Origin: Erwinia amylovora
GTDB taxonomy: Bacteria > Pseudomonadota > Gammaproteobacteria > Enterobacterales > Enterobacteriaceae
Direction: 5' to 3'
Length of the DNA stretch: 64,000 bases
Assembly: GCF_017161565.1 (NCBI RefSeq)
Contig: NZ_CP066796.1
Location: 620,001-684,000, forward strand
A program made the translations under genes and the position numbers. The notes below the pieces were generated by a model that was not told the origin of the DNA, did not search any database, and saw only the letters and a list, made by a program, of their open reading frames with translations. Shown here in pieces: positions 34,380 through 43,821 of the stretch. How positions within the stretch are numbered: the stretch's first letter is position 1; each line of letters starts with the position of its first letter.

Positions 34380-35783
34380 ATGAACAGATATCTTCTGATG
34401 ACCGGCATTTGGCTGGCAGTATCCTCGCTGCCGGCAGCGGCCGTGGACGCGTCACTCTCTTCTTCAGGCGGTTCGGTAAGCGGGGCGGTCAGCGACGGCC
34501 TGTTTTATTCCATCGGCGGTGGATCGGTGACCTCCCCGCCGCCCGGCCGCAGCAATATGTCGCGCCTGGGGCTCAACGGCGGCTGGAGCAGCGACCTGAT
34601 GTGCGGCAACTTCGACCTGAAAACCACCGTGGGTAACCAGCTCAACGGTATTACCAGCGGCTTCAAGGATCTGATGGGCAACGTTATCCAGGGCGCGACG
34701 GGGGCGGTGATGAGCATGCCGGCGATGGCCATCCAGCGTGCGAATCCGGGACTGTATGAAATGCTGACTAACGGCGTGCTGCAGGCGGGCCTTAACTTCG
34801 ACAAGGGGCAGCTCAACTGCCAGAACATGTCGAAGAAGCTGGCCGATTACACCATGGGCAGCAAATGGCAGCAGGCAGCGGTGTCGGAGGAGTATAAGGA
34901 TATCGTCGCTGGCAGCGGCGGTGATGTCGTCTCCAGCGACCAGAAACTGCAGAAGGCCACCGGCGAGGAGGGCGTCACCTGGGTAGGGGGCGAGAAGCGC
35001 GGAGGCAAGGGGCAGCGCGCCATCCAGCCAACCCGTGACCTCGCCAAAGCGGGCTACAACATGATGAACGGCCTGCCGGTCACCAGTAACAACAGCGTTG
35101 CTGCTGCCAGCTGCAACGGCAGCGCCTGCCAGCGTTACAAAACCTCTGACGAGGCGTCGGCGGCGGTGGTAAAAGTGCTGGGCGACCGCTCCATCCGTAC
35201 CTGCCGGGAAACCAGCGAGTGTGCCAGCGGCGGGAGCGAAAACCAGCCGGGCAGCACCATTGCCGGTAGCGGTTTCTCACCGCTGCTGGAAGATGCCACC
35301 AAAGAGAACCTTGAGCAGCTGGGTAAGCTGGTTAACGGCCAGCTGCCGCCGACCGCCGATAACCTGGCCGGGATCAGAACCGGCAGTCTGGTGGTCACGC
35401 GCGGGGTGATACAGGCGCTGCGCGACGATCGGGATAAGGCCGCGCTGGTTCAGCGTCTTGCCGGTGAACTGGCGATGGCCGACACCGTGGAGACCGCGCT
35501 GACCATGCGCCGTATGCTCACCACCGGTCAATCAGAACCTAACGCCGCCGGGCAGACGGAAGCCATTGCCGAAGGCGACCGCCGCATCGATGCGCTCGAT
35601 CGCGAAATCGCCGCCCTGCGTAACGAGATGGAGCTGCGTAAATCCATCAGCAGTAACAGCCTGCTGACCACGCTGGAGCGTCAGGGGGCGCGCAATCAGG
35701 ACAACCGCCTGCAGCAGACGTCCGGCAGTGAGGATCAGGGGTTCGGCAGGATGGGGCAGACGCAGCCAACGGGAGCGAACTGA
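34380..35783 (+). CDS. ICE conjugation protein, TIGR03755 family
   Basis: The 467-residue protein begins with a signal peptide (MNRYLLMTGIWLAVSSLPAAA|VD) and follows the TIGR03756 gene, the fixed order in this ICE family. Diagnostic stretches include YSIGGGSVTSPPPGRSNM, NGGWSSDLMCGNFD and SMPAMAIQRANPGLYEML. A C-terminal coiled coil (RIDALDREIAALRNEMELRK) covers about 420-445. Its exact role in the mating channel is unknown. The frame is intact. The ATG at 34380 follows GGGTG. The next gene starts two bases after its stop. Confidence 0.88.
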   Translation: MNRYLLMTGIWLAVSSLPAAAVDASLSSSGGSVSGAVSDGLFYSIGGGSVTSPPPGRSNMSRLGLNGGWSSDLMCGNFDLKTTVGNQLNGITSGFKDLMGNVIQGATGAVMSMPAMAIQRANPGLYEMLTNGVLQAGLNFDKGQLNCQNMSKKLADYTMGSKWQQAAVSEEYKDIVAGSGGDVVSSDQKLQKATGEEGVTWVGGEKRGGKGQRAIQPTRDLAKAGYNMMNGLPVTSNNSVAAASCNGSACQRYKTSDEASAAVVKVLGDRSIRTCRETSECASGGSENQPGSTIAGSGFSPLLEDATKENLEQLGKLVNGQLPPTADNLAGIRTGSLVVTRGVIQALRDDRDKAALVQRLAGELAMADTVETALTMRRMLTTGQSEPNAAGQTEAIAEGDRRIDALDREIAALRNEMELRKSISSNSLLTTLERQGARNQDNRLQQTSGSEDQGFGRMGQTQPTGAN

Positions 35784-35784
35784 T

Positions 35785-37224
35785 ATGAAACTGACCCTGT
35801 TCAGCGGCCGCACCGGCCGCGTTGTTATCGTTCTGCTCCTTGTGCTGCTGATGACGGTGGCGATGTTCGCGGTGGCCTCGCTGTTTATGGCTTACGATCC
35901 GGATGGCCATCTGACCCGCAGCTGGCTGCATCAGAATCGCTGGGGGCTGTTTGGCTGGCGCGTCACCCTCTATGTTGGCCTGGCGCTCGTCTGGTTGCTG
36001 AAGGTGCGGCCGCAGATGGTGCGGCGCTGGCCGCAGATCCGTCAGCGCCTGCCGCGTACCGAGCTGCTGGCGGTGCTGTTTATTCTTGCCACGGAGTATG
36101 TGGCCTGGCTGTTTCATCACCTTGAATGGCTCACGCAGGTGGAAGGGGCAACGAAAAGCGGACGACTCTGGTATCCGGGGCTGAACGTGCCCGCAGGCGA
36201 ATGGCGGGTGCGCCCGAAAGCGTCTGCGGCCGGGGGGGCGAGCGCCATGTATATGGCCATCCGCCTGCTGCCCGCAGAGGGGCTGATTTGGTTGCAGAGG
36301 TGGCCCGCTATCTCTGACAGCCTGCTCGGCTTCCTTGCCGGACGCAGGGCGGGAGCTGGCCTGCTGAACAGTATCGTCAGCGACGCACGCAACAGCTGCG
36401 GCTTTGCAGGAGGCACGGTTACCGATGTACCGCCTCCGGCTGTAGTCAGCCCGGTCATGGCCGTTCCGGAAACAGGCCATATTCCTCCGCAACCGTATGA
36501 AAACGAAGCCGCACCCTTGTCCGGCGTCGGCGGTGCCTTAACCCCTGAAAATCATATTGCCACGGCGGTCCGTCCGGAGAACGGACCGCGTTCCGTAACG
36601 CCCGGCAGTCATGCTCCCGATACGGCGCTGGTTTCAGCGCTGGGCAGCGAAGAGAGCATACCGTCAGATGACGAAAGTGATGATCTTCAGCAGCAGGTGC
36701 CCGGCGGAAACCTGCTGTCCATGCTGGATCTGATGGCAGAAGGGCAGCCCCTGCCGTCACCTGATGAGTCATCTGTGCTGCCGGGGTCGGTGCCGGCAGG
36801 GGAAGAGTGCATCAGCGCAGTCAGCCGGCCGGAGAGGGGTAAGACGGAAACGGCAGACGGCGAGGTGTTTTTGCAGTGGCTCAGGCAGTCCGTCACCGAC
36901 GGCATGCTGTCCGTTAACGAAAGTGACAGCGTGCTGCATATTCTGGCCCGGTTTGTTTTTGTCGCCTCACCGGACGTTTTTTATAAGTACACGTCATCCG
37001 CAGGTGACGCCGTTCAGGATAAAAAGCAGCTGCAGAAAAGTTTTGAAGCGCTCTCTGTCCACCATTCACGAAATGGTAAGGGGCTTTATCATTACCATAA
37101 ATATGATGCGCCGGATAAAAGCGGTGGTTTTATAAAAGTGTCGGGTTACATGATTGAGACTAATCTTATTTTCAGGAAAGGGAGTTGTCCTTCGGACAGT
37201 ATATGGCTTTCACCAAGAAGTTAA
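35785..37224 (+). CDS. Fusion of an ICE membrane protein with the C-terminal part of a MobH/TraI-type relaxase
   Basis: The first 110 residues form a small membrane protein (helix VVIVLLLVLLMTVAMFAVASL, later TLYVGLALVWLL and LLAVLFILATEYVAWLF) of the kind that follows TIGR03755 in ICEs. From about residue 120 the sequence changes to soluble relaxase-like sequence (SGRLWYPGLNVPAGEWRV, ISDSLLGFLAGR). It ends in the TraI C-terminal domain with FLQWLRQSVTDGMLSVNESD, QKSFEALSVHHSRNGKGL and FIKVSGYMIE. The relaxase catalytic N-terminus is absent. The simplest reading is one large in-frame deletion that removed the TraG-like and other genes and joined the two ends in 479 residues. Whether the fusion is expressed is unknown. 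Confidence 0.8.
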   Translation: MKLTLFSGRTGRVVIVLLLVLLMTVAMFAVASLFMAYDPDGHLTRSWLHQNRWGLFGWRVTLYVGLALVWLLKVRPQMVRRWPQIRQRLPRTELLAVLFILATEYVAWLFHHLEWLTQVEGATKSGRLWYPGLNVPAGEWRVRPKASAAGGASAMYMAIRLLPAEGLIWLQRWPAISDSLLGFLAGRRAGAGLLNSIVSDARNSCGFAGGTVTDVPPPAVVSPVMAVPETGHIPPQPYENEAAPLSGVGGALTPENHIATAVRPENGPRSVTPGSHAPDTALVSALGSEESIPSDDESDDLQQQVPGGNLLSMLDLMAEGQPLPSPDESSVLPGSVPAGEECISAVSRPERGKTETADGEVFLQWLRQSVTDGMLSVNESDSVLHILARFVFVASPDVFYKYTSSAGDAVQDKKQLQKSFEALSVHHSRNGKGLYHYHKYDAPDKSGGFIKVSGYMIETNLIFRKGSCPSDSIWLSPRS

Positions 37225-37257
37225 TGCGTGCAGCATTAGTGAAAAAACGAGGGATTT

Positions 37258-38217
37258 ATGGCTGATGTGATGACGTTTGATGATGTTCTGACTGATTATT
37301 TTTTTCAGTAAAGTTCTGCGTCCTGCAACCGAATGGAGCTACAGGAAGGTTGTAAATACGTTTATTGAATTCAGCGGATATGACACCTTGCCGGGACATG
37401 TTACCCGTCTCGACGTGCTTAAATGGCGTCGTCATGTGCTCACTGAGCAGGGGTCATGCAAAAGGACCTGGAATAATAAAGTTGCCCATATGCGCGCCAT
37501 ATTTAATCACGCGATCAAGTATCAACTTATTGCAACGGTGATAACCCCTTTCGGCTGGTCGTCGTAAAACCGGATATCAAGCGTAAGAAGACCCTGACTG
37601 ATGAGCAGATAAAGAAAGTCTATCTGGTGATGGAAAGGGAAATCATGGAGGAGAAGCTGGGCATTGAAGATTCAAGACCGAATGCACTGAAACCGGCTTG
37701 GTTCTGGATGACGGTCATTGATACGCTCAGGTATTCCGGTATGCGGCAGAACCAGCTACTGCATATACGCCTGTGTGATGTCGACCTGAAAGAGGGGGTG
37801 ATTAATCTGCGTCCGGAAGGCTCCAAAAATCACCGCGAGCACCGGGTTCCTGTTACCGACAGGCTGCGGGCGCGACTGGAACACCTGTACTTTGTCGCCG
37901 CAGATAAGGGGGCAAAACCTGAGGACCAGCTGTTCAACATCAACCGTTTCAGCTTTAAGAAAAGCGTGCTGAGCAACAATATGGATCACCCGCCTATGAG
38001 GGCCTTTTTCCGCCGGCTGTCAAAAGAGTGTGGTTGCGTTATCAGCCCCCACCGGTTCCGGCATACCATCGCCACAGACCTGATGAAAAGACCAGAGAGA
38101 AGTCTCAATGACGTCCAGATGCTGCCCGGTCATTCAAGTCTGGCGGTGACGCTGGAGTACGTTGAAGCCAATATCGATAACCTGCGACGAAATCTTGATG
38201 CAGCCTTTGCCATCTGA
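37258..38217 (+). pseudogene. Tyrosine integrase of the element, two frameshifts
   Basis: The N-terminus (MADVMTFDDVLTDYFFQ) ends at TAA 37309-37311 after a long T run. One base later the frame resumes with KVLRPATEWSYRKVVNTFIE, the SAM-like core-binding domain. A second shift near 37535-37545 leads to NPFRLVVVKPDIKRKKTLTD and the catalytic domain, open to 38217. Catalytic residues are visible: Arg in YSGMRQNQLLHIR, HRFRH in SPHRFRHTIAT, His in LPGHSSLAVT and Tyr in LEYVE. The gene ends 278 bases from tRNA-Phe, the expected position for an integrase that uses this tRNA as attachment site. With both lesions the element cannot move by itself. Confidence 0.88.
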
Positions 38218-38349
38218 GGGAGCTTCGAGGCCGAATTTTGCGAAATTGATAAGGAAAGGCGTAAAATCAGGGTGATTTCCTTTACAGGCGGTTGACACAG
38301 CAACGCTTAAAAGGTAAATACCTGTAACTGAAAGTGTTGGGACGAAGGA

Positions 38350-38381
38350 AACCCGAATGATGTTGGAGCATCATTCGGGTT
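38350..38381. terminator. Symmetrical terminator between the integrase and tRNA-Phe
   Basis: AACCCGAATGATG (38350-38362), a 6-base loop and CATCATTCGGGTT (38369-38381) form a perfect 13-bp stem. On the minus strand it is 115 bases after the tRNA gene and would end its transcript. On the plus strand TTCTTAAT follows. Confidence 0.75.
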
Positions 38382-38495
38382 CTTAATCCCCAAATCATCA
38401 GATGCAGAACGAATGTACCTCATCCTGCACGATAACGATCCGGGTTACTGTCATGCCCGTTAGGAATACACTTCTTAACGAACAGGCTCTGAAGA

Positions 38496-38571
38496 TGGTG
38501 CCCGGACTCGGAATCGAACCAAGGACACGGGGATTTTCAATCCCCTGCTCTACCGACTGAGCTATCCGGGC
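38496..38571 (-). tRNA. tRNA-Phe (anticodon GAA)
   Basis: The minus strand gives a 76-base tRNA starting GCCCGGATAGCTCAGTCGGT. It has the anticodon loop TTGAAAA with GAA, the TΨC arm GGTTCGATTCC and an encoded CCA end, nearly identical to E. coli tRNA-Phe. Its 3' end points towards the integrase and ICE remnant, as expected for the attachment site. I found no second copy of the tRNA 3' end within the window, so the far boundary of the element lies outside or has been lost. Confidence 0.98.
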
Positions 38572-39241
38572 AACGGGGCGCATTAAACCTTATGCTATCT
38601 CAATCGTCAACGGCTTTATGATAAAAAACAGCTTAGTTGCACCCTTTTTCACCAACCCTCGCCTGGACAACCGTGCCATTACTTCCTTCAACCTGTGATT
38701 AAAAGAGAACAGCTCTCGTCCGCCGCTGCGCTGTTGCAGACAAATTCCTTGCTATGGGCTGGAATTATCCGACTGGTATACACCATTCTCAAGCAATTTG
38801 ATTATGATTATTAATACGTTATGTTTTTTTAGGGGGAGGTAAATCCATGCGGACAGGTTGAACACGCCGTCAAAAAATGCCATGATTGCGCAAATTTTGA
38901 CGCCCCATTCCATCCGTATATTGAGGTAGCCGTTATGGCAGGTTCATTGCTGCTGACCAGCATCGTTAAACGACATCATACGATGCCGTTCCGCCTGTTA
39001 TCTCATCGTGATGCCTTGCTTATAAACCGCCTTACCATGCGGTGAGCCTCCCATTGCTTGGCTGTTGGCCATGAGTAAAAACAGAAGCGATCTGATTTTA
39101 CTGATGTCTACCGGGCTAAGCGGAAAAGTACTCTGCTGAACTCCAGGTTGACAACCTTCGCCGGGAATACGTGCGCTTGCTCTTGTTCCTATTGCTGTGC
39201 CTCAGGCACCCACTCATCCTTGACCGCTTGGGATTTGTGCT
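38572..39241. other. Leader region between tRNA-Phe and speC
   Basis: No large gene lies here. The left half contains the tRNA-Phe promoter region. The right half contains a small ORF with a good ribosome site (38935-39045, described separately), a second very small frame at 39071-39139 (MSKNRSDLILLMSTGLSGKV, 22 codons) without a clear ribosome site, and a pyrimidine-rich, G-poor stretch from about 39170 to 39230 that could serve as a Rho-loading site. Confidence 0.5.
38935..39045 (+). CDS. Candidate leader peptide upstream of the ornithine decarboxylase gene
   Basis: ATG at 38935 follows GAGG at 38923-38926 with an 8-base gap, and opens 36 codons ending at TGA 39043-39045. The peptide is basic, with KRHHTMPF and a C-terminal stretch starting SHRDALLINRLTMR. 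The E. coli ornithine-sensing arrest peptide SpeFL, upstream of speF, ends (from memory) in HRNSFDFHFFNAR. In both, His-Arg lies 13 residues from a terminal Arg before the stop. Together with the C/T-rich leader that follows, this suggests translation-controlled attenuation of the decarboxylase gene. The similarity is short and the call is tentative. Confidence 0.45.
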   Translation: MAGSLLLTSIVKRHHTMPFRLLSHRDALLINRLTMR

Positions 39242-41386
39242 ATGACTCCTTTAAAAATTGCAGCCAGTACTACCGTGGCTATTCACCTTCGCACCGGGCG
39301 TGAAGTTGTTACGCTGGATAACACTGATTTTACCGACGTGGCGGCAGTGGTGCTTTCCGTCAGTGACTCTCGATCCGGCATGTTGGCGCTGTTGCGCCAT
39401 ACCGGTTTTAAGCTGCCGGTATTTATTGCGTTGGACGATATCTCGCAGGCGGTGGACTTACCGCAGGTTGATGGCGTGCTGGACGGTGATGCTAATGATG
39501 CTGCGCTGCTGGAATCCGCGGCTGCGGAGTACCAGTCAAAGCTGCTGCCACCGTTTTTTCAGACGCTGACTAAATATGTCGCGATGGAGAACAGCACGTT
39601 TGCCTGCCCGGGCCACCAGGGCGGTGCCTTTTTCAAAAAGCATCCGGCGGGACGCCAGTTTTTCGACTTCTTCGGTGAAAATGTTTTTCGTGCCGATATG
39701 TGCAACGCCGATGTGAAACTGGGTGATTTACTGATCCACGAAGGTTCGGCTAAACATGCGCAGAAGTTTGCCGCACGGGTATTTAATGCCGATAAGACCT
39801 ACTTTGTGCTGAACGGGACTTCCAGCGCTAACAAAGTGGTGACCAATGCGCTGCTGACGCGTGGCGATCTGGTATTGTTTGACCGCAACAACCACAAATC
39901 CAACCATCATGGTGCGCTAATCCAGGCGGGAGCCACACCTGTTTATCTTGAAACCGCACGCAATCCGTTCGGTTTTATCGGTGGTATCGATGCGCACTGC
40001 TTTGATGAAACCTGGATCCGTCAGCAAATTGCCCGGGTAGCAGCGGATCGTGCCGATGATGCACGCCCGTTCCGCCTGGCGGTGATCCAGCTTGGCACCT
40101 ATGACGGTACGGTATATAACGCACGTAAGGTGATCGACAGCATTGGCCACCTGTGCGACTACATTCTGTTTGACTCGGCATGGGTCGGTTATGAGCAGTT
40201 TATTCCGGTGATGGAAGCCTGTTCCCCGTTGCTGCTCGACCTGCAACCCGCCGATCCCGGTATTTTCGTCACGCAATCGGTGCACAAGCAGCAGGCCGGG
40301 TTCTCACAGACCTCTCAGATCCATAAAAAAGATAATCATATACGCGGGCAGCGACGTTTTTGCAGCCATAAGCGCCTGAATAACGCCTTTATGCTGCATG
40401 CCTCTACCAGCCCTTTCTATCCGCTGTTTGCCGCGCTGGATATTAACGCCAAAATACATCAGGGTGAGGCTGGCCGGCGCTTGTGGCATGAATGTGTGAT
40501 GCTGGGTATTGATACGCGTAAAGCCATTCTTGAGCACTGCGCAATGATTAAGCCGTTTATACCTGACGAAGTTGACGGGCAGCCTTGGCAAAACGCGCCT
40601 GGCGCGATAATCGCCAGCGATGCGCGCTATTTTAGCTTTGCCCCAGGCGCGCAGTGGCATGGTTTTGCTGGCTATGAAAAGGATCAGTACATGGTCGATC
40701 CCTGTAAGCTGCTGCTAACCACGCCGGGCATTAACGCCGCCAGCGGTGAATACGCGTCGTTTGGTATTCCGGCCACTATTCTGGCCAACTATCTGCGCGA
40801 GAATGGCGTGGTACCGGAGAAGTGCGATCTGAACTCCATTCTGTTCCTGCTAACCCCGGCGGAGAGCGCAGAGAAGATGGCCCGGCTGGTGGCGAAGCTG
40901 GCGCAGTTTGAGCAGCACATCAAAGAGGATGCGTTGCTACGCGATGTGCTGCCGACCATCTATCGTAAAAATGCGGCGCGTTATGAAGGTTACACCTTGC
41001 GCCGTCTGTGCCAGGAGATGCACGACCTGTATGTCAGCCACAAGGTAAAAGACCTGCAAAAGGCGATGTTCCGCCAACAAAGTCTGCCCCAAATTGCCAT
41101 GAACCCGCAGGACGCCAATATCGAATTTATCCGCGGCAACGTCGAACTGGTACCCATTTCACAGGCTGCGGGGCGTGTTGCGGCAGAAGGCGCACTGCCT
41201 TATCCACCGGGCGTGCTGTGTGTGGTACCTGGCGAGATATGGGGCGGGGCGGTTCAGCGTTACTTTTTGGCGTTGGAAGAGGGGCTAAATCTGCTGCCGG
41301 GCTTCTCACCGGAGTTGCAGGGCGTCTATGCGGTAGCCGATGAAAAGGGCATTAAGCACCTGCAGGGTTATGTGATCGTTGAATAG
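39242..41386 (+). CDS. speC: Ornithine decarboxylase
   Basis: The enzyme converts ornithine to putrescine with pyridoxal phosphate. The 714-residue product aligns throughout with my memory of E. coli SpeC, including TFACPGHQGGAFFKKHPAG, GDLVLFDRNNHKSNHHGA and the cofactor lysine in TQSVHKQQAGFSQTSQ. The N-terminal wing domain (about 1-110) is the variable part. In E. coli speC also lies beside a tRNA-Phe gene (pheV), which supports the biosynthetic form. A leader peptide would be more typical of the inducible form SpeF, so the naming is not absolute. The agmatine route enzyme SpeA begins at the other end of the window. Confidence 0.93.
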   Translation: MTPLKIAASTTVAIHLRTGREVVTLDNTDFTDVAAVVLSVSDSRSGMLALLRHTGFKLPVFIALDDISQAVDLPQVDGVLDGDANDAALLESAAAEYQSKLLPPFFQTLTKYVAMENSTFACPGHQGGAFFKKHPAGRQFFDFFGENVFRADMCNADVKLGDLLIHEGSAKHAQKFAARVFNADKTYFVLNGTSSANKVVTNALLTRGDLVLFDRNNHKSNHHGALIQAGATPVYLETARNPFGFIGGIDAHCFDETWIRQQIARVAADRADDARPFRLAVIQLGTYDGTVYNARKVIDSIGHLCDYILFDSAWVGYEQFIPVMEACSPLLLDLQPADPGIFVTQSVHKQQAGFSQTSQIHKKDNHIRGQRRFCSHKRLNNAFMLHASTSPFYPLFAALDINAKIHQGEAGRRLWHECVMLGIDTRKAILEHCAMIKPFIPDEVDGQPWQNAPGAIIASDARYFSFAPGAQWHGFAGYEKDQYMVDPCKLLLTTPGINAASGEYASFGIPATILANYLRENGVVPEKCDLNSILFLLTPAESAEKMARLVAKLAQFEQHIKEDALLRDVLPTIYRKNAARYEGYTLRRLCQEMHDLYVSHKVKDLQKAMFRQQSLPQIAMNPQDANIEFIRGNVELVPISQAAGRVAAEGALPYPPGVLCVVPGEIWGGAVQRYFLALEEGLNLLPGFSPELQGVYAVADEKGIKHLQGYVIVE

Positions 41387-41394
41387 GTTCATGT

Positions 41395-41417
41395 GGGGCG
41401 ACTAAAGATGTCGCCCC
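41395..41417 (+). terminator. Hairpin after speC
   Basis: GGGGCGAC (41395-41402), loop TAAAGAT, GTCGCCCC (41410-41417) lie nine bases after the speC stop, in the gap to the convergent TetR gene. There is only a short T stretch after it (TTGATG). Confidence 0.7.
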
Positions 41418-41447
41418 TTGATGAAAATGTAAAAATTTCCGGCTTAT

Positions 41448-42101
41448 TTATCCTGTTGCCAGCACATCCTCCCTGGCCTGGCGCACGATAGCTCTGGCAA
41501 CCCACTTACCTATATCCTGCAGCTCATCGTTATCACAGCCCCAAACGTCTTTCATCACCAGGAAAATTTCAGAGCCATATATCAGTGATAGTGCACGCAC
41601 CACGCGGTCAATAAGCGGCGGTGTTAGCTCGCCGCTAAGCGGCTGCGTTACCAACTTAAGAATCTCTTCGCGATTACCACGCACCAGTTTCTCCTTCAGT
41701 GGAGAAGCATCGGCGGACTGCGACTGCGCCCACTGCGTTAACGACAAATGCAGTGCGGCACGCAGCGTTCCTTCATGCTTTAGCATATGTGGAAATGCGA
41801 AGCTTAATAATTCGTTTATGCGGGCAATGACATCCTGGTGCGTGGGCTGCCAGTCTGCCATCGGGCTTAATGTTGCAGCTACAATGGCGGAAACCAGCGC
41901 ACTTTGCGTGGGGAAGTAACGATAGGCGGTAGCGCGTGACAGCTGTGCTTCATGCGCGACTTCCGTTATCGACGGAAAGGCACCGCTGTCAAAAAGCCTT
42001 ATCGCGGTGTCAATCAGCAAGTGGCGTGTTCTGGCGCGAGTTCTCGTTAATACCAGAATGCTGGCAGAATCCCTCTGTTCCACGTTAACCTCATTTTCCA
42101 T
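41448..42101 (-). CDS. TetR-family transcriptional regulator
   Basis: The 217-residue protein has an N-terminal TetR DNA-binding domain after a 25-residue basic arm: RHLLIDTAIRLFDSGAFPSI, then TEVAHEAQLSRATAYRYFPTQSAL, the helix-turn-helix with the characteristic YRYF. The C-terminal 140 residues are helical and would bind a ligand and the dimer partner. No neighbouring operon diverges from it: the upstream 590 bases are gene-free. Target and ligand are unknown. Confidence 0.88.
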   Translation of the reverse strand: MENEVNVEQRDSASILVLTRTRARTRHLLIDTAIRLFDSGAFPSITEVAHEAQLSRATAYRYFPTQSALVSAIVAATLSPMADWQPTHQDVIARINELLSFAFPHMLKHEGTLRAALHLSLTQWAQSQSADASPLKEKLVRGNREEILKLVTQPLSGELTPPLIDRVVRALSLIYGSEIFLVMKDVWGCDNDELQDIGKWVARAIVRQAREDVLATG

Positions 42102-42690
42102 TTAAGTCAGTCTGTCCTAAGAACGGTAGTCAGTGCCACATCACTAACGGCGGTGGTTGGTGGCATGGCGGTGCCTGCTACCCGGAATGGTATAAGTAGT
42201 AAAGATCATTGCCATACTCACATTACATTTAAAATATTTATCTTAATTTCTTACGGAAACGTGAGGTTGGTCTAATAATTTCTTCACGTTATCATTGTTG
42301 TTTTTTTTTAATCCTTTTCTTTCAATGTTTTATTATATTATCTGGTGGGAGGGTAAAGCGCGGATCACGATGATACAGGATTTATTCAGGCTAATCCTAC
42401 AACAGATACTCAACTAAAATAGCGGCTTTCTGTGAATCACTGTTATTGTGCGTCGATCCCCGGTGGTGCCAATGATTATGCTTAGCACCAGCCTGGCGGT
42501 GCATCTATCCACAATACTCTGTCGGGCGGGTCGTTGATTTCCGTGCGGGTAGCCGTTTCCCGCAACGCCGGCATACAGAATTCATCGGCAGATAAGTATA
42601 TCGCTCGGTCAGGAGAGGTTGGGCTGATGCGAAACGGATGTTGGCGAACCTGAAGTACCGATCCGCCACAAGAAAAGAGGTGGGTTTTAC
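42102..42690. other. Gene-free stretch between the TetR gene and mltC
   Basis: I see no gene, RNA gene or mobile element here. The first 100 bases hold the TetR promoter. The middle is AT-rich (TTTTTTTTTAATCC near 42300). The rest is mixed sequence without clear structure. Confidence 0.4.
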
Positions 42691-43770
42691 CTAGTAGCGG
42701 TGGTAGCCCTTCTGTGCATTGTTTACCTTGTACAGGTAACGACGCGATTCGGCTGACGGATGCTTGTTGGTTAGCGTTTGATAGACCTCAGAAGGGGACA
42801 AGTCGTTGATTGCGTTGAAAGCATGATCCTTATCGCTGGAGAACACCCGCAGTACGCTGCCCGCGCCACCGTTGTAAGCGGTGATCACCGCATAGCGACG
42901 TGAGGTTGGGTTACTGATACCGGCAAGATAACTGCCCTGTAGCAGGGACAGGTAGGCCGCTCCGGCATCGATATTGTTCTCCGGATCCAGCAGGTAACTG
43001 CGACTGGGTTTGCCCCATTTCCCCTTCATACGGAAGACGTCAAGACCGGCAGTGTGCTGCACAACCTGCATCAGGCCCAGCGCATCAGCATGGCTGACCG
43101 CATACGGATTAAAGCTTGATTCAATCTGCATGATCGCCAGGATCAGCGATTGGTCCACGCCGTAACGCTCGGCGGCTTTGCGTACCATAGGCAGATATTT
43201 ATGTGCGCGTTTATCGAGATGATTCGGGATCATCGGGATGGTAACCGACCAGATGACATGCAGGCCGGAATTGCGGCGCTGCAGTTTATTCTGAATCAGG
43301 TAGTCAGCAAAACTGGCGGCACGTCCCTGCCAGCGAATAGCTTGTCCGGTATTATCCAGCACCTGGCCGTACAGCAGTGGCTCCTGGCCGATCTGGATAT
43401 CGTTGGCGTCGGAATAGAGGTCAACGTTGCCGGGATCTTCACCGATCAGCAGAGTGGTGACGATCGCCTGGCGCAGGCTGGCTGTCGGGTCAGTTCCGGC
43501 GATGGTTTCAATGGTGATGCTACCGGCGTCGAAGTTGATATGGCTGCGGGTGTAATAGCCATCGCTGTACTTCACATAGTCTTTCGGACCGGCGATCAGC
43601 ACCTCATTGATCCCCCAGATATTTTCGATGTTATGGGCAAACTGTCCCATCAAAATATCGAAAGCGTTAGTGTCTTTAACCCACTCCTCATGGAAGACGT
43701 TGTGTTTCTTGCTTGAGCAGGAGATCAATAACGGTGCAATAATTAGTAATGGAATCAGTTTCTTATTCAT
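42691..43770 (-). CDS. mltC: MltC, membrane-bound lytic murein transglycosylase C
   Basis: MltC cleaves peptidoglycan glycosidic bonds to form 1,6-anhydro ends and is anchored to the outer membrane. I start it at the ATG at 43770 ([18 protein letters not shown]), giving a lipoprotein signal with lipobox LISC and 359 residues, the E. coli length. An earlier in-frame ATG would bury the signal. The N-terminal domain ([20 protein letters not shown]) is followed by the SLT domain with catalytic Glu in [15 protein letters not shown] and [12 protein letters not shown]. It is the last gene of a yggX-mutY unit, as in other enterobacteria. Confidence 0.96.
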   Translation of the reverse strand: MNKKLIPLLIIAPLLISCSSKKHNVFHEEWVKDTNAFDILMGQFAHNIENIWGINEVLIAGPKDYVKYSDGYYTRSHINFDAGSITIETIAGTDPTASLRQAIVTTLLIGEDPGNVDLYSDANDIQIGQEPLLYGQVLDNTGQAIRWQGRAASFADYLIQNKLQRRNSGLHVIWSVTIPMIPNHLDKRAHKYLPMVRKAAERYGVDQSLILAIMQIESSFNPYAVSHADALGLMQVVQHTAGLDVFRMKGKWGKPSRSYLLDPENNIDAGAAYLSLLQGSYLAGISNPTSRRYAVITAYNGGAGSVLRVFSSDKDHAFNAINDLSPSEVYQTLTNKHPSAESRRYLYKVNNAQKGYHRY

Positions 43771-43821
43771 TTTTTTGTACATTGCCCACAATTTAGAAGG
43801 CCTCATCATTGAGGCCAGCGC

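Noticed and set aside
38350..38381. The 13-bp hairpin near tRNA-Phe as an attachment site
   Set aside because: It has no similarity to the tRNA 3' end and has the form of a terminator.
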